Counted from the stretch's first letter, positions 1-9,716 are shown. The stretch: 64,000 nt of DNA from Bacteroidales bacterium (GCA_017538795.1 JAFYIE010000030.1:1-64000), one strand, 5' to 3'. Notes: a model not told the origin generated them from the sequence alone. Program-made: numbers and translations.

Positions 1-180
1 CTATGCGATCACGATGGTTCACGGGTCACGGTTCAGGGTTCATGGGTCACGAAAACCAAAACGAAACCGAAAACAGAAAACACGATTGATTTGCAATATA
101 ATTGGCGAAAATTCGTTGTCTTTATAAGTTAAGACCTTTAGCGCTACGCGTTATTGTTTACTTTTAACGGGTTTAAGTTT
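1..180. other. Gene-free leader with short degenerate repeats
   Basis: No convincing gene is visible before the ATG at 181. Bases 15-52 hold several degenerate copies of a GGTTCACGG / GGGTCACGG type unit, a low-complexity pattern like those found in other intergenic gaps of this window. A TTG at 154 is in frame with the methyltransferase gene but adds only nine residues with no recognisable similarity. Confidence 0.5.
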
Positions 181-3171
181 ATGAAAATAGAAGACGTATA
201 TAAAATATTGGATTTTGAGGGCAAGGGCGGTTTTGTGTCGTTGGCAGAACCAGACTGGGACACGAAGACAGAAATGCCGGAGAGGGTTCAAAACCTTTTG
301 AAGGATAAGGAAAGCCCTGTGTCCGAAGCCTCGGCTCTGTTTTGCTTCGGTGGAAAGCCATTGATACTCTTCTTTGAAAATCCAACTGATAACACTAACT
401 TGTTCAAAGCTGTATGGAACTTGAACGAGGTGCCCATCATCATAGTGGTAAGCAATGACAGTGTGCGCGTGTTTAATGGCTTCGCTTATGAAAAAGAGTT
501 GGATTCGCTCAGGTTGATGGGCGATGAGAAGATCTTGGGGCAGTTCTCTTATTTCAAGTTGGTAACGGGTAGAAGTTGGGAGGATTTTCAGGAAGAATTG
601 TCACATCACAACCGGGTGGACTACTACCTGCTTAAAAACATCCAATTTGCCCAAAAGCATATCCAAGATACTGGCGTATCGCACAACCTTGCCAACCGTT
701 TGATAGGTAAGATTATATTCTTGCGCTATCTGACCGACCGCCATGTAGTGCTTAATTTTGAAGGGCAACGTCGTTCGCTGACGAATAACGATCTGATAGC
801 CTTGCTTCAAGACAAGCAGCGGCTATCAGTGCTTTTCGAGACACTTCAGGACAAAGAAAAAGGTTTTAATGGAGATCTGTTCCAGATTTCTCACGAAGAA
901 CTTGACAGTGTGCCGGAGCTTGCATTGGATGTACTTGTGCGACTTTTGCGTAGCGACAATCTTGAAGACGGGAATCTCTCGTTATTCGATGTGTATGATT
1001 TCTCCATTCTTCCGGTAGAGTTTATCAGCAATGTGTATGAGCGCTTCATCGGTAAGGAGAACCAAGAGAGAGAGGGTGCCTATTATACCCCACGCTTCTT
1101 GGTGGACTATGTGGTAGAAAACACTGTTGGGCGGCATTTGGCCACCTCACAAGAAAGTACCTGCCGTGTGCTTGACCCCGCGTGTGGTTCGGGAATCTTC
1201 CTTGTGGAGTCACTGCGACGAATTATCGACCACTATATCCATCACGGTGGGGGAGTAGATGTGCGGGGGGCTGCTTTCCAGAAAAAGTTGCGTGAACTGG
1301 TGGTCGATAATATTTATGGAATAGATAGTGACGAAAGTGCCATACAGGTGGCCGCTTTCTCTATTTACCTCACCTTGCTCGATTATCAGAAACCGGCAGA
1401 TATATCCACCTTCCGTTTCCCGAACCTGATAGGCTCTAACTTGAGGTGTCAGGATGCCTTCTGCCATGCAAGTTTTGAGGGCGTGGAGTTTGACTATATT
1501 ATTGGCAACCCACCATGGAATCGTGGTCGTAAGGAGTTGGATGAAGAGGGGAATGTGATTGTTCCCAAATACCAACAGTATGTGGCACGCCGTGAGAAGG
1601 ACGAGGCCAAACGCATCGTGGGCAACAAAGAGATTGCTCAGGCTTTTGTGCTGCGTTCTATGGACTTTATGAACGAGCGAACACAAACAGCATTGGTGCT
1701 TACGAGCAAAGTGCTATACAACGGACAGAGTAAATCGTTCAGAGAATACTTGTTGGATAAGGTGCAAGTGAACACCGTGCTTGAACTTTCATCCGTGAGA
1801 AGGGAAGTGTTCTCGCAGTCGAGTGACCCCGCCATAGCACCAGCATGTGTTCTGTTCTATCAAAATAAGAGGGAAGGTGGCAGTGGCGTTCATACATTGA
1901 CACATGCAGCGGTGAAGCCCAGCGTGTTCTTCACTCTTTTTAAGGTGTTGACTATTGAGAAGGCTGACATACAGCATGTTCGTCAAGACTTGCTGAGGGA
2001 ACACGACGAGTTGTGGAAGATTCTACTCTATGGATCATATCTGGACTTTCTCTTTGTAAACCGCTTGCGAGGGATGAGAACTATCCAGCAGGAAATCATG
2101 GAAAGGGGTTATGAAACGGGTAACGGAGTAACATGTGGAAAAGAGCATACCCGACATTATGACATTAGTTCATACGTTGGTAAGAGGGAAATTGTATATG
2201 GGCAAATAGAGCCTTACCACATTCTGCCTTCAAATAAGCACTGGACGCATCCTCGCGCGCAGTGGGGGCGTCGCCCCATACTGTTCAAGGGCCCATTATT
2301 GTTGACGAGGAAAGGCATCGATAGCACGGACTTCTCTTGTCGCTCTTCGGTTTATGAAGGTGATGCTATTTATAAAGATGCCATTACCGGTGTACATGGT
2401 GAGGACATCAACGTATTGCGCAATATGGTGGGCGTACTCAATAGCAGTCTTTTCAGCTACTTTGCCTTGATGTGCATGAGTTCCGCTGGTGTAGAGCGCG
2501 AACAGGGTCTGAAAAATGAGAAATTCTCTATGCCATACGTCAGCGGAGCCATTGCAAGTCATGTGGAGGCGATAGAACGCAAGTATGTTGAATTAGAAAA
2601 CGATCCACTCCAGCCACGAGATGTGGCGGAAATTTTCATTGCAAAAAAGAGGGAAAAGATAGACAGCATCATAGCAGAGGAACTGCATCTGACGACTGTG
2701 GAGTCTGCACTTGTTGACTATGCCATCCATTATTCAATACCTTTGGCTACTGGACGTGCTACTGCTACATCAGTGACCAATAATACCAAAGGCAGGAAAA
2801 TTTTGGAGGAATACGCTGGGGTATTCATGGAACGCTTTAATGGACAATTGGGCGAAGGAAACTGTCTCAACTGTCAGTGTGAGATAGCAACGGACTATGT
2901 GTCTGTGCGTTTTAAGGTGGAAAAAGAGGAAAAGTCTATGTCATTTACGAAAAGCAAGGCCAGTGGCTTGACGGCACTCTTGCTTGCATTGTCAGCAGAG
3001 AACCTTTCAGACCAACTGTATCTACGCAAAGACATACGGGGCTTTGAGAAGGACGGATTCTACGTTGTTAAGCCTTGCGACCAGCGCCTGTGGCACAAGG
3101 CTGTCGCATACGTGGACGTTCAGGAATTTGTGGATGCCATACTGTCGAACCAAATAAGAACAGCAAAATGA
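181..3171 (+). CDS. N6-adenine DNA methyltransferase, type IIG / Eco57I-like
   Basis: A 996-residue DNA methyltransferase expected to transfer a methyl group from S-adenosylmethionine to adenine. The AdoMet-binding motif VLDPACGSGIFL lies at residues 330-341 and the catalytic NPPW motif at 443-446. About 500 residues follow and would hold the target-recognition part. The first 100 residues resemble the HsdR-N nuclease fold in layout, but the usual ExK is replaced by FFENP around Glu66, so this domain looks catalytically dead. The gene overlaps the next one by four bases (ATGA at 3168), which implies co-translation with a separate nuclease-like protein. No Shine-Dalgarno sequence is seen. The methyltransferase call is firm; the system type is inferred. 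Confidence 0.9.
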   Translation: MKIEDVYKILDFEGKGGFVSLAEPDWDTKTEMPERVQNLLKDKESPVSEASALFCFGGKPLILFFENPTDNTNLFKAVWNLNEVPIIIVVSNDSVRVFNGFAYEKELDSLRLMGDEKILGQFSYFKLVTGRSWEDFQEELSHHNRVDYYLLKNIQFAQKHIQDTGVSHNLANRLIGKIIFLRYLTDRHVVLNFEGQRRSLTNNDLIALLQDKQRLSVLFETLQDKEKGFNGDLFQISHEELDSVPELALDVLVRLLRSDNLEDGNLSLFDVYDFSILPVEFISNVYERFIGKENQEREGAYYTPRFLVDYVVENTVGRHLATSQESTCRVLDPACGSGIFLVESLRRIIDHYIHHGGGVDVRGAAFQKKLRELVVDNIYGIDSDESAIQVAAFSIYLTLLDYQKPADISTFRFPNLIGSNLRCQDAFCHASFEGVEFDYIIGNPPWNRGRKELDEEGNVIVPKYQQYVARREKDEAKRIVGNKEIAQAFVLRSMDFMNERTQTALVLTSKVLYNGQSKSFREYLLDKVQVNTVLELSSVRREVFSQSSDPAIAPACVLFYQNKREGGSGVHTLTHAAVKPSVFFTLFKVLTIEKADIQHVRQDLLREHDELWKILLYGSYLDFLFVNRLRGMRTIQQEIMERGYETGNGVTCGKEHTRHYDISSYVGKREIVYGQIEPYHILPSNKHWTHPRAQWGRRPILFKGPLLLTRKGIDSTDFSCRSSVYEGDAIYKDAITGVHGEDINVLRNMVGVLNSSLFSYFALMCMSSAGVEREQGLKNEKFSMPYVSGAIASHVEAIERKYVELENDPLQPRDVAEIFIAKKREKIDSIIAEELHLTTVESALVDYAIHYSIPLATGRATATSVTNNTKGRKILEEYAGVFMERFNGQLGEGNCLNCQCEIATDYVSVRFKVEKEEKSMSFTKSKASGLTALLLALSAENLSDQLYLRKDIRGFEKDGFYVVKPCDQRLWHKAVAYVDVQEFVDAILSNQIRTAK

Positions 3172-3794
3172 TGAACGTGGCGTTATTTGGTTACAGCGAG
3201 GTTTACTATCAGTCGCAGTTGAAAGGTTTGCTTCATGACATAGTCGTGGTCTATGAACGAATCCTACAAAGTGGAGTCAAGCTACCAAACAACGAGAACA
3301 CTATCCGTAATGAGTTTGGAAAGTACTTCTCCGATCAGAGTTACAAAGTTACCTGTACAACGGCGAAAGACTACTATTACGATTTCGAAGTCAGCCTGCA
3401 GAAAACCGCAGGGAGAGTGGACATGCGTTTTCTTTCGCCAAACTGTTTGTGCGTTCAGGACTATTTCTTTGGCATAGAATGTAAGCGACTTGACGGGACA
3501 AGACATCTTTCCAAGGAATATGTGGTGAATGGTATCAGACGGTTTACTACGGGTAAATATCCATCGTATCTTGGCTGTAATGCCATGCTGGGATTTGTCG
3601 TATGTCCTATAGACTTAGATGAAACTGTGGGATATGTGAACAATAACCTGACTGTCGATGAGTACCTTCAGCAAGTAGGAACTACAGCAAGGACTGTGGG
3701 ATTTGAATCCCATCATACCAGTCCACATCATTTGGTATTATACCATTTGTGGATGAACTTTGTGGGATTGATTATTAAAGAAACTGAAAATTAA
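3168..3794 (+). CDS. Probable PD-(D/E)XK-type restriction nuclease subunit
   Basis: A 208-residue protein of no family I can name. Asp85 (in GRVDMRF) followed by Glu104-Cys-Lys106 (in FGIECKRLDG) has the spacing and strand-like surroundings of a PD-(D/E)XK nuclease core. The start is the ATG at 3168, or the adjacent ATG at 3171; the frame stays open upstream to 3075, but that part lies inside the methyltransferase gene and reads as a shadow. The overlapping start and the next gene 15 bases downstream place it in the same operon as the methyltransferase, DUF262 and ATPase genes. I infer it supplies the DNA-cutting activity that the degenerate N-terminus of the methyltransferase lacks. Confidence 0.65.
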   Translation: MMNVALFGYSEVYYQSQLKGLLHDIVVVYERILQSGVKLPNNENTIRNEFGKYFSDQSYKVTCTTAKDYYYDFEVSLQKTAGRVDMRFLSPNCLCVQDYFFGIECKRLDGTRHLSKEYVVNGIRRFTTGKYPSYLGCNAMLGFVVCPIDLDETVGYVNNNLTVDEYLQQVGTTARTVGFESHHTSPHHLVLYHLWMNFVGLIIKETEN

Positions 3795-3809
3795 AGACAA
3801 GAAAAGAAT

Positions 3810-5471
3810 ATGGCATTATATCTTTCCGCTGCTCAAAAGAGTTTGAAGTTGTTGTTTGCTAACGATAGCAGATATGTAATACCAACATATCAGCGGCCAT
3901 ACTCATGGTCGTTGGAACAATGCAGACAGCTTTTTGATGATGTACGCGATGCGTACCTCAGTGGGCGCGATTCTTATTTTTTAGGTAATATAGTACTGGC
4001 AGAAGACGATAGCGAAGAGATGCCAGAAGTAGTGGACGGACAACAAAGACTTATTACACTTTGGCTTTTTTTGAAGGCACTATATGTGCTTTTACCCACA
4101 TATAGCAAGCTTAAAAGGATGATTTTTCTTGAAACGGAAGATAACAATGGCCAGGAGATACGTGTGAGCAAAGTGCTATCGAATGTCTTTGAGGTAGTGG
4201 ATCAAAAGCAAATAGATGATGTAAAAAACTACGATAAGACGAGATACGACAAACAACTCCGTGAATACTTGACAATAGGAGAGGACAGATACTTCAAGAC
4301 TCATTTCGACCACGTTTATGATAATGCTGTTGCCATTTACTCTATTCTCAACGATTATTTCTGTAATCTGAGTCAGGATGAGCAGCGTAGTTTTACTGAG
4401 TTCTTTATAAGTAGGATTTATTTATTGCCTATCATCCTTAAAGATGAGGATATTAACAAGGCTCGTTCCAATGCATTGATGGTGTTTGAGACCATTAATA
4501 ATCGTGGTATGGATTTGCAAGATGCAGACATATTCAAAGCCAGACTTTATGAAATGGCTTTGCGTGCAGAAAAAGGTGAAGAGTTTATTCTGCAATGGAA
4601 GGGCATTAATCAGCAGTGTACCGACCTGGGTATTACTATAGATGACTTGTTTAGGTATTACTACCATATTGTTAGAGGTGGGATGGGGATTGTTACAGCA
4701 GAGAAGGGGCTTCGTGATTTCTTCCAAAACGACTCGAAATCGCCATTCAAAAAGGGTGATTATGCGAAGATATTAACTGCGCTTACAGATGTCCTTGCCG
4801 TTCTTTCTGTTTGTGAAGACAAGAAGACGGAAAATACACGTACAGCAGCATGGATGCAAGTATTATATGCTTACACTAATCAATATCCAGTGTATGCTCT
4901 CGTATGCTATATGTATTTTAACAAGAATCATAGTGATTCTGACTTGCTCGACATTTTGATGAAACTGGTGCGCTACTGTTATTGGAAAGGGTCAACGACA
5001 ACAGTAAAGTTTGAAATATACAACATTATCTATAATGTGGCTCATCAGGAGAGGATTGCGGACTATATGTGCAAGGAGATAGCTTCGGATATGTGGATGA
5101 AGCCAGGCAAACTGACCAAGGGCCTTTGTCTTTTGTCGTTCTATATGAACAATCCAGACATAGGTGCTATTCAGAATGTGAATGTCGATAAAATCATCAA
5201 ACCTGTGGACGTGACTATGCTCGGAAAGGATTGGGATATGGTTGACAAGGATGAGAGTTTGAACAGTCTGGGAAACTACATAGTTCTGGATGTACCCAAG
5301 AGAAGTGCTCCGTTCAATAGACGTTATTCCTCATATTTAACATCTTCACTTCCGGAGGTTAGAGATTTGACCAATATAAGTGTTGGTTTATCTTATGACT
5401 ACCATCAAGGTAGGGTAAAGAAGATATTCGAAGCGCTACAGGATTTCTTTGTGTTTGGAAAAGGCGTATGA
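3810..5471 (+). CDS. DUF262 (GmrSD/SspE-like) protein with altered C-terminal domain
   Basis: A 553-residue DUF262 protein. The family signatures are clear: IPTYQRPYSW at residues 24-33 and DGQQR at 76-80. These mark the ParB/sulfiredoxin-like nucleotide-using domain found in GmrSD type IV restriction enzymes and in SspE. The C-terminal third keeps a trace of DUF1524 (LGN at 487-489 and an Asn near 504), but the segment that normally reads E-H-I-x-P is D460-K-I-I-K-P, so the HNH histidine appears to be lost. It ends in a four-base overlap with the ATPase gene (5468-5471). Its role is inferred to be sensing or regulation in the defence module rather than cleavage. Confidence 0.85.
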   Translation: MALYLSAAQKSLKLLFANDSRYVIPTYQRPYSWSLEQCRQLFDDVRDAYLSGRDSYFLGNIVLAEDDSEEMPEVVDGQQRLITLWLFLKALYVLLPTYSKLKRMIFLETEDNNGQEIRVSKVLSNVFEVVDQKQIDDVKNYDKTRYDKQLREYLTIGEDRYFKTHFDHVYDNAVAIYSILNDYFCNLSQDEQRSFTEFFISRIYLLPIILKDEDINKARSNALMVFETINNRGMDLQDADIFKARLYEMALRAEKGEEFILQWKGINQQCTDLGITIDDLFRYYYHIVRGGMGIVTAEKGLRDFFQNDSKSPFKKGDYAKILTALTDVLAVLSVCEDKKTENTRTAAWMQVLYAYTNQYPVYALVCYMYFNKNHSDSDLLDILMKLVRYCYWKGSTTTVKFEIYNIIYNVAHQERIADYMCKEIASDMWMKPGKLTKGLCLLSFYMNNPDIGAIQNVNVDKIIKPVDVTMLGKDWDMVDKDESLNSLGNYIVLDVPKRSAPFNRRYSSYLTSSLPEVRDLTNISVGLSYDYHQGRVKKIFEALQDFFVFGKGV

Positions 5472-6892
5472 AGAATATTGTAATAAAGAACTTCAAGGCA
5501 TTCGGTGACGACCCTGTAATGATTGGTGGTACAACAAAACAAGGAGTACCGCTGAATGTGTTGTGCTACGGCGAAAACGGGTCTGGTAAGAGTTCCATTT
5601 TTGAGGCCATGAAGTTCGTCTTTCACTATGAACGCATAAAGAGAGAGCGAAATCTGCATCATCTGACGGGAGAGGAATTGGCAAACGCCTTTCGTCAAAT
5701 ACAGTTGGATTTTGGGCATAAGAATGCTGGTGTTGACTTTGAAATTTCCGTCAATAATACATCCTATGCTGATTTTAATATAGCACATTATCATGTCTAT
5801 ATGATTAGTGGTGACGATCTGGAATCCCGAAACCAGATAAACGTTAAGGAAATATTGAAAAAAGCATGGATAGGACCCCATGACATAGATACTGAATTCA
5901 CAGATGCCCACATGGATGTTGTTGTGGATGATGTGAATCAGTTTCTTAGTGAATTCTTCTTTGAGACAATAAGGGTGAGCCGGTCCCAGAATGGTACATT
6001 TCTGTTAAAGATTGTAGATACTGCAAAAGGGCTTGACCAAGATGATGACTTGAAAATGTGGTTCAACGAGGCCAAGATACACCTCGTTACACTGCTCTCG
6101 ATGCTGGGGTCGATATTATTGATGGCACCAAAAGGTGAAAACGAAAAGCGGATATTAGTGCTGGATGACTTTATCACGAGCCTTGATATGGCTAACAGGA
6201 CATTTCTTTATCAATGTATTGTGTCGAGGTTTAAGGATTTCCAAGTCTTGTTATTCACTCATAACACTAGTTTTTACAACCTTTGCGACCACTTTATTGA
6301 CGAGGACAAAGAACAGAAAGACAAATGGCTTAGACAAGGTGTCTTTGAGTATAACAACAAGCATGTGGTTTATAACCTGGATAAGGCTGACACTATCAAG
6401 AAATTGGAGCAACGGTTACATGATCATCCGAATGAGGTACATGATATTGGCAATGATGTGAGGCAGTACTTCGAGGTGCTACTACATCGGCTGGCCATGC
6501 TCTTGATGGCTGGTGCCAAGGAAGAAACAACAGGCATTTTGGCTGAGATTTCAAAGAAATTAAACCGGAGAGTGTTCAAGGTGGACGGGGACAAAGTTTA
6601 TTATATGCATGACTTGGTAAACAGTTTGATGAATGTGGTGGCTAATGCACCTTCGGACAGACAACTGGAGGTTATTAAGAAGAAACTGAAAGATTTTAAT
6701 GATGCAAAGGATACCGACAAATTGTCGGATAATCTACATGCTATGGTTATCTACCAGAAAGTGGCACTTCATCAGTCATCGCACGGTCATGCTGGATTGC
6801 CTGATTTGTCTGCGAAAGAAATCAAGGCATCGCTTACGGTGATGAAGAAAATGGAGGCGACAATAGAAAAATTGAAAATTGAAAGAATATAA
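5468..6892 (+). CDS. RecF/SMC-like AAA ATPase of the defence module
   Basis: A 474-residue ATP-binding protein that starts inside the stop of the DUF262 gene (ATGA). Walker A is GENGSGKS at residues 35-42, preceded by an N-terminal strand pattern (IVIKNFKAFG) typical of RecF, SMC and OLD-type ATPases. Walker B is ILVLDD near 228-234 and a switch-like THN follows. Only about 180 residues separate the two Walker motifs, so there is no long coiled coil, and the ABC signature is poor. It is the last gene of the module and lies 12 bases before the sugar aminotransferase gene. An energy-consuming sensor or loader role is plausible but not shown. Confidence 0.8.
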   Translation: MKNIVIKNFKAFGDDPVMIGGTTKQGVPLNVLCYGENGSGKSSIFEAMKFVFHYERIKRERNLHHLTGEELANAFRQIQLDFGHKNAGVDFEISVNNTSYADFNIAHYHVYMISGDDLESRNQINVKEILKKAWIGPHDIDTEFTDAHMDVVVDDVNQFLSEFFFETIRVSRSQNGTFLLKIVDTAKGLDQDDDLKMWFNEAKIHLVTLLSMLGSILLMAPKGENEKRILVLDDFITSLDMANRTFLYQCIVSRFKDFQVLLFTHNTSFYNLCDHFIDEDKEQKDKWLRQGVFEYNNKHVVYNLDKADTIKKLEQRLHDHPNEVHDIGNDVRQYFEVLLHRLAMLLMAGAKEETTGILAEISKKLNRRVFKVDGDKVYYMHDLVNSLMNVVANAPSDRQLEVIKKKLKDFNDAKDTDKLSDNLHAMVIYQKVALHQSSHGHAGLPDLSAKEIKASLTVMKKMEATIEKLKIERI

Positions 6893-6904
6893 AAAATAAT
6901 TGTT

Positions 6905-8014
6905 ATGATACCCTTTTTATCATTAAAAGACATAACAGCTCTTCATGGAGCTGAAATTAACGAGGCCGTCACCCGTGTGGTGAATGGCGGCTGGTATCTC
7001 CAAGGCGAGGAAAACAAACGCTTTGAGGAGAACTATTCCAAGTTTATCGGCACCAAACACACCATTGGCTGCGCCAACGGCCTGGATGCCCTAATATGGA
7101 TATTCCGAGCCTATATCGAACTGGGCGTGATGCAGCCTGGCGACGAGGTGATTGTTCCGGCCAACACCTATATTGCCACCATCCTCTCCATCACCGAGAA
7201 TGGCTTGAAGCCCGTCTTGGTGGAACCCAAGTTGAACACCTTGGAGATAGATGATGACCTGATTGAAAAGGCCAACACCCCCAAGACCAAGGCTATCTGC
7301 ATCGTCCACCTCTATGGCCGCAATGCTTACACTGACAAGATTGGTGCCTTGTGCAAGAAGTACAACCTGAAGCTCATCGAAGATAACGCCCAAGCCCACG
7401 GCTGTAAGCACACCGATGGCCGCACCACAGGTTCTATTGGCGATGCAGCGGGTCATTCATTCTATCCGGGAAAAAACCTTGGTGCATTGGGTGATGGAGG
7501 TGCTGTCACTACCAATGACGATGCTCTGGCCGAAGCAGTGCGCACCCTTGCCAACTATGGCTCGCAAAAGAAGTATGTGTTCAAATACACAGGTCGCAAC
7601 AGCCGTTTGGATGAGATTCAGGCTGCCGTGTTGGATGTGAAGCTGAAATACTTGGTTGAGGACAATGCCCACCGCAAACAGGTGGCCAACTATTACTACG
7701 ACCATATCAACAACCCACTAATTACCTTGCCCGACCGTCTGCCCGATGAGCAGAACGCTTACCACCTGTTCCCGATATTGGTGGCCAATGGCAAACGCGA
7801 TGCTTTGCACGACTATTTGGATCAGAATGGCGTGGGCACGGTCATCCATTATCCCATTGCCCCACACAAGCAGGAATGCTACAAAGAGTGGAACGGCATG
7901 AGCTTCCCCGTCACCGAGCGCATTGCAAACGAGGAATTGAGTTTACCCATTGGCCCTGCCATTAAAATGGACGAGGTTGCCGAAGTAGTACGCCTTATCA
8001 ACCATTTTAAATAA
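6905..8014 (+). CDS. fdtB: DegT-family sugar aminotransferase, FdtB/QdtB-like
   Basis: A 369-residue PLP-dependent aminotransferase of the DegT/DnrJ/EryC1/StrS family. The PLP lysine is Lys190 in [16 protein letters not shown], a context typical of FdtB and QdtB, which aminate C3 of dTDP-3-keto-6-deoxyhexoses. Length is normal for the family. A partner 3,4-ketoisomerase (FdtA-like, 31483) and RmlA (30553) occur in the same locus, which supports dTDP-Fuc3N or dTDP-Qui3N synthesis; the two products cannot be told apart from sequence alone. It is the first sugar gene after the defence module and has higher GC than the genes before it. Confidence 0.85.
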   Translation: MIPFLSLKDITALHGAEINEAVTRVVNGGWYLQGEENKRFEENYSKFIGTKHTIGCANGLDALIWIFRAYIELGVMQPGDEVIVPANTYIATILSITENGLKPVLVEPKLNTLEIDDDLIEKANTPKTKAICIVHLYGRNAYTDKIGALCKKYNLKLIEDNAQAHGCKHTDGRTTGSIGDAAGHSFYPGKNLGALGDGGAVTTNDDALAEAVRTLANYGSQKKYVFKYTGRNSRLDEIQAAVLDVKLKYLVEDNAHRKQVANYYYDHINNPLITLPDRLPDEQNAYHLFPILVANGKRDALHDYLDQNGVGTVIHYPIAPHKQECYKEWNGMSFPVTERIANEELSLPIGPAIKMDEVAEVVRLINHFK

Positions 8015-8048
8015 CAATTAAGCTAATAAGCATCTAAGCTACTAAGCT

Positions 8049-9266
8049 ATGAAGATTTGGATTGTCAATTATTATACAAAACCTGACTGCACTAACCCCA
8101 GATATAATGAGTTTGCCAAACATTTCCAGGCTGCCGGTCATGAAGTGCTTACATTTTATGCTAATTATAAAGGTGATGGAAACTCTCCACTTTTTAATAG
8201 GAAAGAGGTGGGCGGTCTCGACTTTGTTGAGGTGAAGGCTCCACACTATGTTGGGAATGGTGTAGCAAGAATGAAATCCATTTTTAGTTTCGCCTGGGCA
8301 ATCAAGAAGCATTGCAAGGAGTTTGAACGCCCGGATGTTATTCTTCACAATGTCCATGCCCCTTTTGATGCACCAATAGTTTTGGCTGCCAGAAAGCTCA
8401 AGTGTAAGTATGTGTCGGAAGTTTGGGATTTGTGGCCTGATAATTTCGCCAATTTCGGGATGATTTCGCGCAAGAACCCAGCGATGAAGCTGTTTTATCG
8501 CATTGAGAGATGGATATATGAACATGCAGATGAGCGGGTGTTTACTTTGGCTGGTGCAACAGCCTATTTGAAAGGCAAAGGCTGGACAACCGAAACGGGC
8601 GGCAAGATAGACCTTTCTAAAGTGCATTACATCAATAATGGCCTTGACTTGGACCAATTCGACAAGGATAAATTGACACATCCCCGTGAAGATGCAGATA
8701 TGAACGACCCGAATTTGACTAAAATAGTTTATCTGGGTGCGATTAATAAGGCAAACAATGTGAAAACTTTGATAGACGCTGCAGTATTATTACAAGATAT
8801 GCCAAATTATCGTTTCATTATCTACGGTAATGGTGTATATCGACCGGAATTGGAACAGTATGTAAAGGAAAACCATATTGACAATGTGGTGTTCAAGGAA
8901 ACGCGCATCCCTTTGGAAGAATGTGCATGGGTGGTGAGTCAAGCCACGGTCAATATCATGAACTACGAAAAGGGCTTCGGTTATATGGGAGTGTCTTCAG
9001 GAAAGATGTTTCAATACTTGGCTGCTGGTAAGCCCATTGTCTGTAATGTTGACATAGCTTACGATAATGTGATAAAAGATAATAATCTTGGTGTCTGCCG
9101 TGACATTGAAACTTCAGAGGAATTTGCGATGGCGATTCGTAGCCTTGCTGAGCAACCACGTGCAAGTTACGATGCCATGTGTGAACGAGTGAGGGAGGTG
9201 GCAAAGAGGTTTGATTATAAGGTGCTCGCGCAGAGAGAACTTGAAATCATTGAGTCTCTTAAATAG
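8049..9266 (+). CDS. Glycosyltransferase family 4 (WbuB-like)
   Basis: A 405-residue GT-B fold glycosyltransferase. The N-terminal half begins with MKIWIVNYYT, and YVSEVWDLWPDNF near 118-130 is typical of WbuB-like enzymes that add a sugar to a lipid-linked acceptor. The C-terminal half has the nucleotide-sugar-binding segment GKMFQYLAAGKPIV near 318-331. It should use an activated sugar, probably at the cytoplasmic face of the inner membrane, during repeat-unit assembly. The donor cannot be told. It follows fdtB by 34 bases; this gap holds short repeats of a TAAGCT unit. Confidence 0.85.
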   Translation: MKIWIVNYYTKPDCTNPRYNEFAKHFQAAGHEVLTFYANYKGDGNSPLFNRKEVGGLDFVEVKAPHYVGNGVARMKSIFSFAWAIKKHCKEFERPDVILHNVHAPFDAPIVLAARKLKCKYVSEVWDLWPDNFANFGMISRKNPAMKLFYRIERWIYEHADERVFTLAGATAYLKGKGWTTETGGKIDLSKVHYINNGLDLDQFDKDKLTHPREDADMNDPNLTKIVYLGAINKANNVKTLIDAAVLLQDMPNYRFIIYGNGVYRPELEQYVKENHIDNVVFKETRIPLEECAWVVSQATVNIMNYEKGFGYMGVSSGKMFQYLAAGKPIVCNVDIAYDNVIKDNNLGVCRDIETSEEFAMAIRSLAEQPRASYDAMCERVREVAKRFDYKVLAQRELEIIESLK

Positions 9267-9716
9267 TCACACAGAAAACACAGATAACACAGAAATAATA
9301 TAAACGTGTAATTACCATTAATTTGACCATTAATTATCGACCACGGATTTAGCGGATATGACGGATAGCTGGTTTGAACACGAATCTGACGAACTGAACG
9401 AATGGGGTTGTTTCATATAGATGATGATTTTACTCATTTAGAGTGTGTTGAAAACAGGTTTTCACAAGCACTCCGAATGAATAAAACTTTTGCATACAGC
9501 AAAGCAGACCAACTGGTCTGTCATCTATATGAAAGTAGTTGGGGAGAATATCTGTGGTATCTGTGATATCTGTGAGAAGCATGAAAGATATTAACGAGCA
9601 ATTATACGGCCAATTAACGTTGAAGAAAAAGATCTGTTAGATTAGTGTCATCCGTGTTCCAAAAGAAAATATCTGTGATTTCTGAGCTATCTGTGTGAAA
9701 CAAAAAATGAATATCT
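9267..9716. other. 450-base intergenic stretch, low-complexity with one structured element
   Basis: No coding potential is evident. Both ends are built from degenerate repeats of phrases such as ATCTGTG and CACAGA (9270-9295, 9545-9580, 9670-9700), an intergenic pattern common in this organism. The middle (9411-9534) is a nested palindrome listed separately. Confidence 0.6.
9411..9534. repeat. Nested palindromic element
   Basis: The outer arms TTTCATATAGATGA (9411-9424) and TCATCTATATGAAA (9521-9534) are perfect 14-base inverted repeats. Inside lies a second, imperfect hairpin of about 23 base pairs (roughly 9433-9480), and then a short perfect hairpin CAGACC-AACT-GGTCTG (9505-9520). No transposase is encoded. 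It may be a REP-like or MITE-like element, or a structured RNA. Confidence 0.6.

Noticed and set aside
154-180. TTG start at 154 for the methyltransferase.
   Set aside because: The nine extra residues have no family support, and the ATG at 181 is a better start.
181-6892. Assignment of the first module to BREX, DISARM or Ssp.
   Set aside because: PglZ, BrxC, DrmAB and SspBCD are all absent, and the methyltransferase is smaller than PglX; only single domain types are shared.
9411-9534. An invertible promoter switch flanked by 14-base inverted repeats.
   Set aside because: The interior is itself a hairpin and contains no clear TAnnTTTG element on either strand, and no recombinase gene is near.
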